Assembly (NCBI GenBank): GCA_021822605.1
Contig: JAKAQL010000005.1
Coordinates: forward strand, 1 to 64,000
Direction of reading: 5' to 3'
DNA length: 64,000 nucleotides
Source: Actinomycetes bacterium
GTDB taxonomy: Bacteria; Actinomycetota; Acidimicrobiia; Acidimicrobiales; Acidimicrobiaceae
Of the stretch, positions 30,480 to 41,201 are shown one piece after another (positions within the stretch are counted from its first letter, which is position 1; each line of letters begins with the position of its first letter). The notes beneath the pieces were generated by a model, which saw only the letters and a program-made list of their open reading frames with translations, was not told the origin of the DNA and did no database searches. The position numbers were made by a program, and so were the translations under genes.

Positions 30480-32045
30480 CTAGACCCGAAACGTGGATCG
30501 CCCTACATCCGCAATAGTCACTTGAAGCTGACGGTCGAAGGTTCCTTCGAAGAGGCGAGACTTTCTGCGTAGCGCATAGCGCTCGGCACTTAAATCACTG
30601 CTGGCTCGTACATCCAACCGAATGCCAGTATCGGTAAAACTGGTGCGGAGATCTTCAACGAGCTGTTGATGCGATCGATCGAGCGCATCAGCGAGGCGTA
30701 ACAGGGCGACACCGACCTGGATCTCATGCCAATCCGAAGGATCCAATTCCGACGGCGTCACCACTTCACCCTTGGTATGCGAACCGATAATGGCACCGAT
30801 AACCGCTATCTCTCGCCGGCTGAATCCTCGCGGCGGCGACGCAGTCACGAGGTATTGACCGTGACGATCATGCTGATCGCGATTGACAAAAGCTCCAATG
30901 TCGTGGAGAAGGGAGGCGGCTTCAAGGCGCTCGCGGGCTTCACCACCGAGACCGTGCAGGGGTAAGAGCTCGTCGAACATGATGAGCGAAAACCTGGCTA
31001 CAAGCGCTGCATGGCGACCGTCGACGCGATAGCGTACCATGAGTTCGCGAACCGAATCAGCTCTGAGCTCTGACGGGTTGATCGCAAAATCGAAGTGCTC
31101 CTGGCTCTGCGCCTCGCGCAACACAATACCCTCGCGCAATGCCCAGGCACAGAGCCACACCTCTTCCAGCTTGGTAGCACGGAGCAACTGGCGCAGGATA
31201 ATCGCACCGAAACCGACCGTTGCCGCTCGGCGGTCATCCACCCCCTTTAGCATCGCACGTTCGTTCTCTGGGGTAGCCAAAATGACTCCAATCGCCCGCT
31301 CGAGGGCCGACCGTGCGACCGCTCTCGCGAGTAGTCCGTCGTCAAGGTCATCATGTCCGCTGTCGAGGGACAACGCCAGGCGCCCGATGGCGTTTAACGT
31401 TCCGCTGGTGAGAATGAGCCGGGTAGGTAGGTAGCTGGTCATCGTAGCCAACGGCTCCCCTAATTCGCGCTCAACATAGTTCAGCGTTGCCTCCGCGCAC
31501 TCGTCTGTAAACTTTGCACGGAGACGGCCAACGCCAAGTCGTAGGCTTCTTGCTGCGATCAGCTGTCGCTGGTCACCGAGCATCAGCTCAAGGCTCCCTC
31601 CACCGAGGTCGACGCCTAGCACAGGCCGAGAACCCAGGTGACAGGCAGCTCGGATAGCGTCGAAGATGAGAGTTGCCTCCTCGTGGCCGCTTATGACCTG
31701 AACCCTGATACCCGTTTGCTCCCAGATAGCATCGATTAAGTCCTGAGCATTCTCGGCATCCCGAAATGATGCCGTAGCTTTCGCGACAACCACTTGGGCA
31801 CCGAAGCTCTGGCTGATGGCCAAAAAGTGAGCGACCGTTGCAACTGCAACTCGGATCGCTTCGTTGCTGAAAACCCCATCTCGATAGACACGCTCGCCGA
31901 GTCGTAGCATCTCTCGCTCCTTGGTGACCGGCTCCAAGGTCAGATCCGGACGTACTCGGAAGACGGCGAGATGAAAGGAGTTGGATCCAAGGTCCATCGC
32001 GGCAACAACCACGCCGGTGACGGCACCTTTGTCGGAGCTCAGCAT
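30480..32045 (-). CDS. Ppx/GppA-family phosphatase (exopolyphosphatase-like)
   Basis: AAMDLGSNSFHLAVFRV, VLGVDLGGGSLELMLG ASKHA motifs plus C-terminal HD-like domain. Start MLSSDK at 32045 overlaps the CYTH stop (ATGCTGA). Confidence 0.92.
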   Translation of the reverse strand: MLSSDKGAVTGVVVAAMDLGSNSFHLAVFRVRPDLTLEPVTKEREMLRLGERVYRDGVFSNEAIRVAVATVAHFLAISQSFGAQVVVAKATASFRDAENAQDLIDAIWEQTGIRVQVISGHEEATLIFDAIRAACHLGSRPVLGVDLGGGSLELMLGDQRQLIAARSLRLGVGRLRAKFTDECAEATLNYVERELGEPLATMTSYLPTRLILTSGTLNAIGRLALSLDSGHDDLDDGLLARAVARSALERAIGVILATPENERAMLKGVDDRRAATVGFGAIILRQLLRATKLEEVWLCAWALREGIVLREAQSQEHFDFAINPSELRADSVRELMVRYRVDGRHAALVARFSLIMFDELLPLHGLGGEARERLEAASLLHDIGAFVNRDQHDRHGQYLVTASPPRGFSRREIAVIGAIIGSHTKGEVVTPSELDPSDWHEIQVGVALLRLADALDRSHQQLVEDLRTSFTDTGIRLDVRASSDLSAERYALRRKSRLFEGTFDRQLQVTIADVGRSTFRV

Positions 32046-32770
32046 CGTTGGCACCCTTGCGTAGAAGATGCCCACGGTGTCGGCTGTTCTTCGACCGCGT
32101 CGAGCAGCTGACCCAAACGAACTCCGAGATCTCCGGCTCTGGCCCGGATTGGACCTTCAGCTGGCCTCAGCCGGGGAACGCTCATCAGCGCTGTCGCGAG
32201 CTTGGACTGGGGACTGGGCCCGACTGATGGGAATCGACGTTCCAGCTCATCAATAACCAGGTCCAGGATGCCTCGCTCCGGGGCTTCCACTTCGAGCTCG
32301 ACAAATGAGAACGCTTGCGGAGAGTCGACGGTCACCGAGTCAAGACAGACCTCGAGTTCAACACCTTCAAGGTCTACCAGCCAACGTTCACGCAACGTCT
32401 TGAATCGTGCGATCTCAAGGAGGCGACCTTGTACCCCGACGCAGCGAAGAGCTACCACAAGCGTCGGTGGCAGCGTTTGCCAACACCCATCCATCTCGAA
32501 CTCTGCCGCCTCGCTTATTCCACGCAGATCGGGTGTGGCGCCGATCTTCACGGTCCATCGCGCTTGAGTTTGGTCTCTATTACCCCGTGCCCGAAGGCCA
32601 ATCTGGCTCAGCTCCAGTTCTCTCTCACGGGTGTCAAGGTACCGAGAGGTGAGTACCTGTGTGTCACCGCCGGCAGGCGTTCCACCACCAAGAGCAATGA
32701 CAGCGTGAACCATCTCCAAACCGACCCCATGATCCGGCGGGCGACGCTTCAGTTCACGTTCACTAGCCAT
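32039..32770 (-). CDS. CYTH domain protein (tripolyphosphatase/thiamine triphosphatase-like)
   Basis: N-terminal ExExK (ERELK), SRYLDTRERELELSQIGLRARG, WTVKIG, FVELEVEAPE. Start at 32770 overlaps the ppk1 stop (ATGGCTAG). Confidence 0.9.
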   Translation of the reverse strand: MASERELKRRPPDHGVGLEMVHAVIALGGGTPAGGDTQVLTSRYLDTRERELELSQIGLRARGNRDQTQARWTVKIGATPDLRGISEAAEFEMDGCWQTLPPTLVVALRCVGVQGRLLEIARFKTLRERWLVDLEGVELEVCLDSVTVDSPQAFSFVELEVEAPERGILDLVIDELERRFPSVGPSPQSKLATALMSVPRLRPAEGPIRARAGDLGVRLGQLLDAVEEQPTPWASSTQGCQRC

Positions 32771-34871
32771 GAAACACCTGTGCCTGTACATCACCACCGT
32801 TGAGGATCAGCTGCGAGGAGATCCCACGAACCGGCGGTAGTCGTCGCCAACAGCCCTCAGCGTCGAGGGTCCAGGCGTTGGTGTCATCCTGCCACTCAAG
32901 GGCAAGCATCGACAGGACTCGCCGGCGTAAAGCGGAGTCTTCCAGCGGAAATAGGAGCTCGACGCGTCGATCAAGGTTGCGTTGCATGAGGTCGCTGGAG
33001 CCCACCAGTACCTCCGAGCGCACGTCTTGTGGGTCTCCAAATACAAAGACTCGTGAGTGTTCCAAGAACTCACCTACGATGGAGCGAATGACGATGTGAT
33101 CGGAGAGTCCGGGCTGTCCTGGACGTAGTGCGCAAATACCACGAACGAGACCCCGCACCTCCACCCCTGCCTGCGAAGCCCGGTAGAGAGCCTCGATCAC
33201 ACCTGGATCTACAAGACCGTTGACCTTAAAACTGATGTATCCCTCGAGTCCTCGAGCAGTCTCCCTTTCGATCAACTCAGTGATGCGTTTGCGCAACGCG
33301 ACAGGGGCCAAGACCAGCTTGTTCAAATGCGAGGGTCTCGAAAACCCAGTGAGATAATTGAAGACTTCTCCGAGATCATGCCCTATCTCCTCATCGACAG
33401 TGAAGAGTCCGAGATCCTCATAGCTCCGCGCCGTCTTAGCGTTATAGTTTCCCGTACCCAAGTGACAGTACCGGACCAGGGTGCCACTCTCCCGCCGGAT
33501 CACCATGATCGCCTTGCAATGGGTCTTGAGACCCACGACTCCGTAGACGACATGAACACCGGCATCCTCGAGTTTACGCGCCCACCCGATATTGGCGAGT
33601 TCGTCGAAACGGGCCTTTACCTCGACAATAACCACTACCTGTTTGCCGCTCTCAGCGGCGTCGATTAATGAACCCACTATCGCCGAATCACCTGAGGTTC
33701 GGTACAGGGTCTGTTTGATCGCGAGCACATCGGGATCCGTGGCCGCAGCCGCCACGAAGGCCTCGACCGTCGACGAGAAGCTGTCGTAGGGGTGATGGAC
33801 AAGCACGTCATTGCCCTTCAGTGCAGCAAAGAGATCAGTTGGTTCACCGTCAGGATGGGCGAATGGCATCGGAGTGCGGCCCGCGGCTCTCGGTCCACGC
33901 TCTCCCTCAAGCCCGAGGTCGTAGATCTCAAACAAGCAGCGCATGTCGAGCGGCAGACTGGTGCAATAGACATCGTCGCGATGCAACTCGAGTTCGTCCA
34001 TCAGAAGCGCTTCTATCGCTGGTGATGAGTCAGCAGCGATCTCCAAGCGAACAGCACGTCCAAAGCGTCGCCGGCGAAGCTCCGTCTCCACAAGAGCCAA
34101 GAGATCGTCCGCTTCCCCCTCCTCCAAGACAAGGTCCGTGTTGCGTGTAACCCGGAATAGCGCGCTTTCACCGATGTCCATCCCAGGAAAGAGCAGCTCA
34201 GCAAAACTCTGGATCAGATCCTCGATCAGGACAAAGGATCCCCCGCCAATCGGATAGAGCCGAGGAAAATTCGTTGGCACCTTGATCCGTGCAAACCTCT
34301 CCTCGTGATCTGATGTGTCCCGAACCGCGAAGGCCAAGTTCAGGGAGAGATTCGAGATGTACGGGAAGGGATGGGATGGATCGACCGAGAGGGGCGTTAA
34401 CACCGGGTATAGCTCGGCTTCAAAACTACGGCGAAGACGTGCCTTGGTCGCCCCAGGCAGAGAGCCGACACGATCGATCTGTACTCCCAGCGCCGCCAAG
34501 CGTGGTACGAGATGGGCCTGATAGCTCTCCTCTGCCGCATTGAGGAGCGGAAGAAGTCGAGCTCGGATGGCGCGCAGCTGTTCGCGGGCCGTCAGACCAT
34601 CGGTCGAACGAATCGTAAAAGGCGAAAGAAGCTGATCTTTGAGACCCGCGACGCGAACCTGAAAAAACTCGTCGAGTCCCGACCCAAAGATCGCAAAAAA
34701 CTTCGCACGGGCTAAGGCACCAAGATGCTCATCTGCGGCGAGTTCAAGAACTCTCGCGCCAAATTCGAGCCATGAAAGTTCTCGATTGAAGTACCGCGAT
34801 GACTCCTGACTAGGACGACCCGTCTCAGGTTCATAGGAGACCTCAAAGGACTGGGACATCTCCCTCCTCAC
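32763..34871 (-). CDS. ppk1: Polyphosphate kinase 1
   Basis: FNRELSWLEFGARVLELA, HHPYDSFSSTVEAFVAAAATDPDVLAIKQTLYRTSGDS, HLGTGNYNAKTARSYEDLGLFT. Confidence 0.97.
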   Translation of the reverse strand: MRREMSQSFEVSYEPETGRPSQESSRYFNRELSWLEFGARVLELAADEHLGALARAKFFAIFGSGLDEFFQVRVAGLKDQLLSPFTIRSTDGLTAREQLRAIRARLLPLLNAAEESYQAHLVPRLAALGVQIDRVGSLPGATKARLRRSFEAELYPVLTPLSVDPSHPFPYISNLSLNLAFAVRDTSDHEERFARIKVPTNFPRLYPIGGGSFVLIEDLIQSFAELLFPGMDIGESALFRVTRNTDLVLEEGEADDLLALVETELRRRRFGRAVRLEIAADSSPAIEALLMDELELHRDDVYCTSLPLDMRCLFEIYDLGLEGERGPRAAGRTPMPFAHPDGEPTDLFAALKGNDVLVHHPYDSFSSTVEAFVAAAATDPDVLAIKQTLYRTSGDSAIVGSLIDAAESGKQVVVIVEVKARFDELANIGWARKLEDAGVHVVYGVVGLKTHCKAIMVIRRESGTLVRYCHLGTGNYNAKTARSYEDLGLFTVDEEIGHDLGEVFNYLTGFSRPSHLNKLVLAPVALRKRITELIERETARGLEGYISFKVNGLVDPGVIEALYRASQAGVEVRGLVRGICALRPGQPGLSDHIVIRSIVGEFLEHSRVFVFGDPQDVRSEVLVGSSDLMQRNLDRRVELLFPLEDSALRRRVLSMLALEWQDDTNAWTLDAEGCWRRLPPVRGISSQLILNGGDVQAQVFHG

Positions 34872-34903
34872 ATTAGCGCAGCTGCCAGGCTATAGTCTAA
34901 AGC

Positions 34904-36220
34904 GTGAAAACAAATGAGCAGGTGGGAAATCGCACACGCGACTATGAGCGTCGCCGACGCGAACTTGAACTCGTCATCGTCGCCGACCTGATAACCGTCT
35001 TCGCATGGGTGCTGGGCTACTTCGGTCTCCATCCCAATGGGCATCTCACCCCCGTGCAACCATGGCTTGCTTTCGTCGTCCTAGCTCCCATTGCAGCACA
35101 TATTACGAACCGCTACTTCGCCTCCAACGCCGATACCATCCTCTTGCCTATTGCTGCTTTGCTCAACGGTCTTGGCTTCGTGATGATTGGCGTACTCGAC
35201 CCTCAGGAAGCTCATCTCCAGGCCATCTGGACCTTAGTATCGATGTTGGCCTATGTGAGCACCATCGTCATGGTACGTAACCCGGATTCGCTCGACCGCT
35301 ATCGCTACATCCTTGCGATAGTGGGGATCGGCCTTCTGTTCAGTCCCCTTGTTCCGGGGGTTGGTGAGGACATCGGCGGTGCGCGGCTTTGGGTTCACTT
35401 TGGAAGCCTGAGCTTCCAACCTGTCGAGATCGGCAAGCTCCTACTCGCCATCTTTCTCGCATCCCTCATTGTCGAGAAAAAGGATCTCCTCGCTCGACTG
35501 CGAGGTGGTGGCCTTCGACGCTTTGGCCCACTCGCACTCACCTTCGGGATCGCTCTCGCGATAATGGCCGCCGAAAGAGACGTCGGCTTCGCCCTTCTCA
35601 TCTTTGTTACGTTCGTCTTAGTCATGTGGATCGGCACCGGCAATCGGACCTACCTTCTCTTTGGTGCCATTACCTTTGTGTTGGGCATCATCGTCGGCGG
35701 TGCCCTCCTCCCACAGGTCCACCAACGGATCACCGTCTGGCTCGATCCCTGGAAATATGCGGCTACGACTGGTTATCAACTTATTCAGGCCCAGTACGCC
35801 TTTGGGATCGGCGGTCTCAGTGGAACCGGCCTCGGACTGAGCCACCCCACCGTGCCAGTGGCGACCTCTGATTTCATTTTCGCCGCCTTTGGGCAGGAGC
35901 TTGGACTTCTTGGCACCAGCGCGATTATTATTTCCTTTCTTCTTCTAACCGGTGCTGGCATTCGGATCGCACTGCGGGCACATAGCGAATTCAGCTCGCT
36001 GCTCGCCATGACCCTGACGGCGATTCTTGCCCTCCAGACCTTCTTCATTCTCGCTGGTGTCATCCGCGTGCTGCCGTTAACAGGCATGACGCTTCCATTT
36101 CTTGCGTATGGCGGCTCCTCACTTCTGGCCAACTATGTCCTCCTCGCCATTTTGATGCGAATATCGCATCGTTCCAACCAACACGCCGACCCAAGGGAGC
36201 CGTTACTCAGCCGTACCTAA
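34904..36220 (+). CDS. FtsW/RodA/SpoVE family SEDS protein
   Basis: Polytopic; GARLWVHFGSLSFQPVEIGKLLLAIFLA, YQLIQAQYAFGIGGLSGTGLG, LPLTGMTLPFLAYGGSSLLANYVLLA. Confidence 0.92.
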   Translation: MKTNEQVGNRTRDYERRRRELELVIVADLITVFAWVLGYFGLHPNGHLTPVQPWLAFVVLAPIAAHITNRYFASNADTILLPIAALLNGLGFVMIGVLDPQEAHLQAIWTLVSMLAYVSTIVMVRNPDSLDRYRYILAIVGIGLLFSPLVPGVGEDIGGARLWVHFGSLSFQPVEIGKLLLAIFLASLIVEKKDLLARLRGGGLRRFGPLALTFGIALAIMAAERDVGFALLIFVTFVLVMWIGTGNRTYLLFGAITFVLGIIVGGALLPQVHQRITVWLDPWKYAATTGYQLIQAQYAFGIGGLSGTGLGLSHPTVPVATSDFIFAAFGQELGLLGTSAIIISFLLLTGAGIRIALRAHSEFSSLLAMTLTAILALQTFFILAGVIRVLPLTGMTLPFLAYGGSSLLANYVLLAILMRISHRSNQHADPREPLLSRT

Positions 36221-36456
36221 CCCTGATTCGCCAGTCAAGCCCTCACGATCAGCGAGAGGACTGCTGAACCGATTCTCTTGGAAAAATGGCGCGCGAGTCG
36301 GTGAGGTAGGACAGAGGACGCCAACTTTACCTCGATTAAGTATCTCGATAGTGATACGATACTAAGACATGCAAACCTGGCAGAACGGAGAAGAACGGAT
36401 ATCTAGTCAAGGCCGAAAGCTCCAAGAAACCTGCCTAGATAGGCTATCCTAACCCG

Positions 36457-39400
36457 ATGGACACCGAACTCGTTATCATCTCGATCCTAGCGGTGGCCCT
36501 AGCCGCTGGAGTGGGCTACGGTCTTCAAAATAGCGCCAACGGGCGACGCCTCAAGCGCAACAACCAACTCCAGCAGCTCTTGGCGCAAGCGAGCCAACTG
36601 ATTCACGATAGCCCGAACGAAGCTGACTTTCTCCAGAAGGTCTGCTCGTTGATCTGCCAGATACAGGCCGTGCCATTGGCCTGGATTGGACGTCCGGACG
36701 ACGACGGATGGGTTACCCCGATCGCTAGCTGTGGTGACACCTCCTATCTGGACAACGTCCAGGTATCAATCCGTGAGGACTCCTTAGCTGGCCAGGGTCC
36801 TGTCGGCCGTGCTTGGCGCAGCGGCGCTGCCAACTTCGACAATGACGCGCTCGGAAACCCTAATTTTGAGCCATGGCGTACTGCTGCGCGTGCACACCAA
36901 CTCGTTGGAGTGCACGCGCTCCCCATCCATTGCCAAGGCAAGGTTGACGTAATACTTGTCGTCTATTTTGGACGTAAACCCATCCTCGATCTAGAGTCAC
37001 GGGTACTCCTCGAGCGACTGAGCGCTGACCTCGCGACCGGGATCACCAAAATTCGCGAGCATCAGTATAACCATCGCCTGGCTACTGCTCTCTCCCAGAT
37101 CTCAGAGGCCGTCTTTATCGTCGACCTCACCGGTAACATCAACTGGTTTAACGACGGCTTCCTGTCGTTATTCTCCATAAGCCAAGCGGAGATCGAAGGG
37201 TAACAACCTGCAACGCTCCTCTCCGATCCACACTTTGACCAACTGCTTGACCAGTTGCAACACCTCTCGGACAACGTCGAGCTCCCCGACTGGGAGATCC
37301 TTCAGACCACTTCAGCTGGCATCAGTCGTTGGGTGCACGTCTCGGCGACACCCCTTTACAACGACGTTCACACTCTCGTTGGTGCAGTCGTGGTCGAGAT
37401 CGATCTCACCGACGAGAGGGCTGCAATCGATGCCGAGCGTCGTCTACTCGCGATCCTCGACGACACGTCCGACGGTGTCGGCATCACCGATCGAAACGGA
37501 AGACTCATCTATCTCAACAGCGGAGGTCGTCAGCTTGTCGGACTGGACAACGAAGCATCGGTGGAGGGCAAGCATTTCTTCGAATTGATCGGTGACCGCA
37601 TTGGGCAGGAACGCTTTAGTACCGCCGTCCAGGAGGCAGCGGAGCTCGGCAGATGGGAAGGCGAGCTGAGTATTACACGGACCGATGGGGTGACGTTGCC
37701 CCTATCGATGGTGCTGATGGTCCACCGAAGCACAACGGGACACGTGCAATATATCTCAGCCATCGCGAGAAACATGGTCGACCAAAAATTGCGTGAGGAT
37801 GAATTGAGCTATCTGGCCGATCATGATGCTCTGACGAGCCTCCCCAACCGTCGAGTAGTCGCCGCCACCCTCGACGCCGCCATCAAACTGGCACAACGCA
37901 CAGGGCGACATTTCGCCGTTGGCGTCATTGACCTTGATGACTTCAAACCGGTCAATGATCGCCTAGGACACCATGCGGGTGACGAACTGCTGATTGGCCT
38001 CGCACAACGCCTTCGTGGTCTCATCCGAGAGGGTGACACCGTGATCAGGTTGGGAGGAGACGAGTTTCTCGTGGTACTGAACGGACTCGACCCGACCGAC
38101 AGGAATAACGGTCTCGAAACTGCCCTCAAACGCATCCACAAGGCGGTTGCTACTCCCTTTATGCTCGGCAAATCCCATCTCGTGACGGTCGATATGAGCA
38201 TGGGAATCGCCACCTATCCCGAGACCTCGGCGGAACCGGATGCGTTGGTGCGCGAAGCAGACGCCGCACTCTACGTCGCAAAGCAGCGGAAACACCATCG
38301 TAGCCGTTGGTGGAGACTTGCATCTGATCCAGAGGTTGAGCCTGAATTAAGGCAAGAAGCGGTACCGGCCCTCTCAGCCTACGGAGCCGAGGCGAGCAGG
38401 ATACTCGCTACCTTGGTAGCCGCCATACCAGGGTTAGTCACCAATGCGGTGGCGACCTTCTATCGGGCAGTTGAAGCATCCCCAGTCGGTACTGACATTC
38501 TCTCTCACCTGAGCGACCAGGAGTACAATGTGCTTCGACAGCACCAGGCTTCTCATCTCGAATTGCTTCTCAGCGGTGCCCTGGAGAAGGCTGATCTCGA
38601 ACGCCAGGCAGAGCACGTCGGCGTTGCCCATGCGCTCGCTGGTCTGCCCGCCGCGAGTCTCGTAGACTCCGTGAACAGCTATCGAAGCGCACTCACTGAC
38701 CAGATCGACGGTCAGGCCGGCAGCCCTCGCATCATCAAGGATGCTATCGGCATTATCAATCGACGGGTGGACGATGACATCACCGCGCAGCTACGGGGAT
38801 TGACTACCATCACCGATGCATATTTCGGGATCTTTGCCAACCCACTCCCTGGGGTCGATGGGTTGTGGATCGACAGTATTCAGACTGAACTCGACATGGT
38901 CGGCCAGTTACCAGGAGTTGCCGCGATCTGTCTTGCTCGCCAGGGCGTCGACGACAGCCTCCTCATCGAAGCGTACGCGGGTCGAGGCGGACAACAACTC
39001 GCTGATCAGATGAACAAGCCTGGGGCCCAGATCGCCATCCACCCCCAACACCGCAATGGCCAAATGCTCTGCTCAAGAGCCTGGCGAGAGGCCAACATCG
39101 TGGTAGCTGACCGCATCGCCGACGACACAATCTATGGTCTCTGGCCGTCACAGGATACAATGCCGCTGCGGTCCGCTGCAGCTATCCCGATTCAGAACGT
39201 AGCGGGACGCCCTGTCGCACTCCTGTTGATCACTGGCCAATACCCCGGGCAGTTTTCATCCGCTTGGATGGATCGCTTCAACAAGAATCTCAAGCAACGC
39301 TGGGAGAACCTCTTCTATCGTGTTGCAACTCCGGACAATGTCCTAGCGAGACAACAGGCGATCGGCTATCGTGGGTTGCTGCTATCCGGTGGATTACGGA

Positions 39401-40425
39401 TGTTCGTGCAACCAATTGTCAATCTCAAGACGGGCAAGCTAGCCAAAGTGGAGGGACTTGCTCGTCTGGAGGAGTCCGGTGGCAACGTCATCGGGCCTGA
39501 ACGATTTCTTAGCATTCTCGGTGCGAGTGAACGTTATCACCTCTTTCGGATGGGCCTTGAGTTACTCTTGGCAGCTGAGTCGGAGTGGCGCACACATGGA
39601 TTGCTCATCGATCTGACAATCAATGTTGATGCCGCGACTCTTAACTACCCCGACCTACTCGCCTGGCTCACGGCGACCTTATCGAAATGGGAGTTTCCTC
39701 CCCACCGGCTTTTCTTGGAGCTCCTTGAAACTGACCGACATCATCTGATGCCAGACTCGGCACGTCTTGGTGAACTGTTAGATCTTGGAATTCAGCTCGC
39801 CATTGACGATATGGGATCGGGTTACTCCAACTGGCTGAGGCTTGTGGAGATCCCGGCCGCACTGATCAAAATCGACCATCACTTCATTGCACGCATGCAA
39901 ACGCACCCAACGCGGGTGCTCAATCTTCTCGGAACCCTCCTCCTTGCAGCATCCGATGCCGGGCAACAAGTCGCTGTCGAAGGCATTGAGAATCCCGTCC
40001 TCGCAGAGGTCGCGACCCGCCTTGGGGCCGATTTCGCCCAAGGATACGGCATCGCTCAACCGATGCCAGTCCAGGAGCTAGTTCCGTGGGTACTCTCTTA
40101 CCACCACGACCAGCCAGGCTCTGAGCTGCGCTCTCTCCTCGGAGCGATGGCCTACCACTGGGCCTTTGTACACAGTCCGATGCATTACTCCAGAGGGCCC
40201 GTTGAAAACTGCCCGCTTACGAGGTATTTCGAGACGAACAACCTGAGTTCCTGCGAGGGAGCTAGGCTTCACCGCGCGCTCCACGCCCATCCAGTTCCTC
40301 CCCCGGACCTGGTCAACGCCTTGACGCAGTGGTTTGAACGCGTATGTGCCTCGAGCGCCAATTTCCAAGACACGACATCGACTCGCACTCTGTTGCCGAG
40401 TGATAGTTGGGCCTGGACAATCTAA
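36457..40425 (+). pseudogene. TM-GAF-PAS-PAS-GGDEF-globin-like-GAF-EAL signalling protein split by an in-frame TAA at 37201..37203
   Basis: 36457..37203 and 37255..40425 are in the same frame; readthrough gives ...SISQAEIEG*QPATLLSDPHFDQLLDQLQHLSDNVELPDWEIL..., a continuous PAS domain. GGDEF: RLGGDEFLVVL; EAL-like: KVEGLARLEE, DDMGSGYSNW, EGIENPVLAEVATRLGADFAQGYGI. Confidence 0.8.
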
Positions 40426-40479
40426 CGATATCTCCACCTCCCCCTGCTATGTTCTCTCACCTCGAGTAACGTACTAGCT

Positions 40480-41175
40480 ATGTGCCAATGTAGCCAGCGC
40501 CTGTCGATCTCGCTCACGGTGGTCCCACTTCTGTTAACCAACGAGCAGCCACACGTTTTGCTCAGCCCCTCCGCAGAGATGCTTTCATTGCTAAGGGTCG
40601 GTATCGACCATCTCGACGTCGACCTCACGCACTACGCGGAACGTTTTCTCGTTCGCACCCTAGGCCTCAGCATCTCGCGCCTCACCCAATGCGGGGCTGA
40701 TCAAGATCTCAGCCGGCAACCACCAGCCATCGACATCTGTTACTATGGCTTCGCCAACAGCCAATTCATCAACGGTGACGACCTCATTTGGTTACCCCTC
40801 TATCAGCTCCTTCCCGAGCAGGACCACCGTCGTCCCCAAACCGCAACCCCCGACTCCCGAGATACCGCACATCAGGGGCAAGAGGGCCGTCCGCACGCAC
40901 TCTCGCCATACGACCGACGTCTGTTGAGCAGTGCCCTCACGTCGATTCGTCAATCCTTGGATCGGCGGCCCGTGATCGAAGAGATCGAGCCCGCGGCGTT
41001 CACGCTCTCCTATCTTCAGCACCGTACCGAGACACTGTTAGGGGTGACGCTTCACACCCAGAACTTCCGCCGAAAACTCCTCGATTCAGGATCCCTTGAA
41101 TCAATTGACATCGCAGTACAACAGGCGACAGGGAGACCCGCCCTCCTCTACAGAGTCCGCAACAGATCAGGGTAG
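40480..41175 (+). CDS. NrtR-like transcriptional regulator (degenerate Nudix domain + winged HTH)
   Basis: C-terminal FTLSYLQHRTETLLGVTLHTQNFRRKLLDSGSLESIDIAVQQATGRPALLYR matches NrtR-type HTH; lies immediately upstream of nadABC. Confidence 0.75.
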   Translation: MCQCSQRLSISLTVVPLLLTNEQPHVLLSPSAEMLSLLRVGIDHLDVDLTHYAERFLVRTLGLSISRLTQCGADQDLSRQPPAIDICYYGFANSQFINGDDLIWLPLYQLLPEQDHRRPQTATPDSRDTAHQGQEGRPHALSPYDRRLLSSALTSIRQSLDRRPVIEEIEPAAFTLSYLQHRTETLLGVTLHTQNFRRKLLDSGSLESIDIAVQQATGRPALLYRVRNRSG

Positions 41176-41201
41176 CAAACCGCTCAACCATCGATAGACT
41201 A

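Noticed and set aside
36230-36456. Possible c-di-GMP riboswitch in the leader of the GGDEF/EAL gene
   Set aside because: No GEMM-type conserved core could be found by eye.
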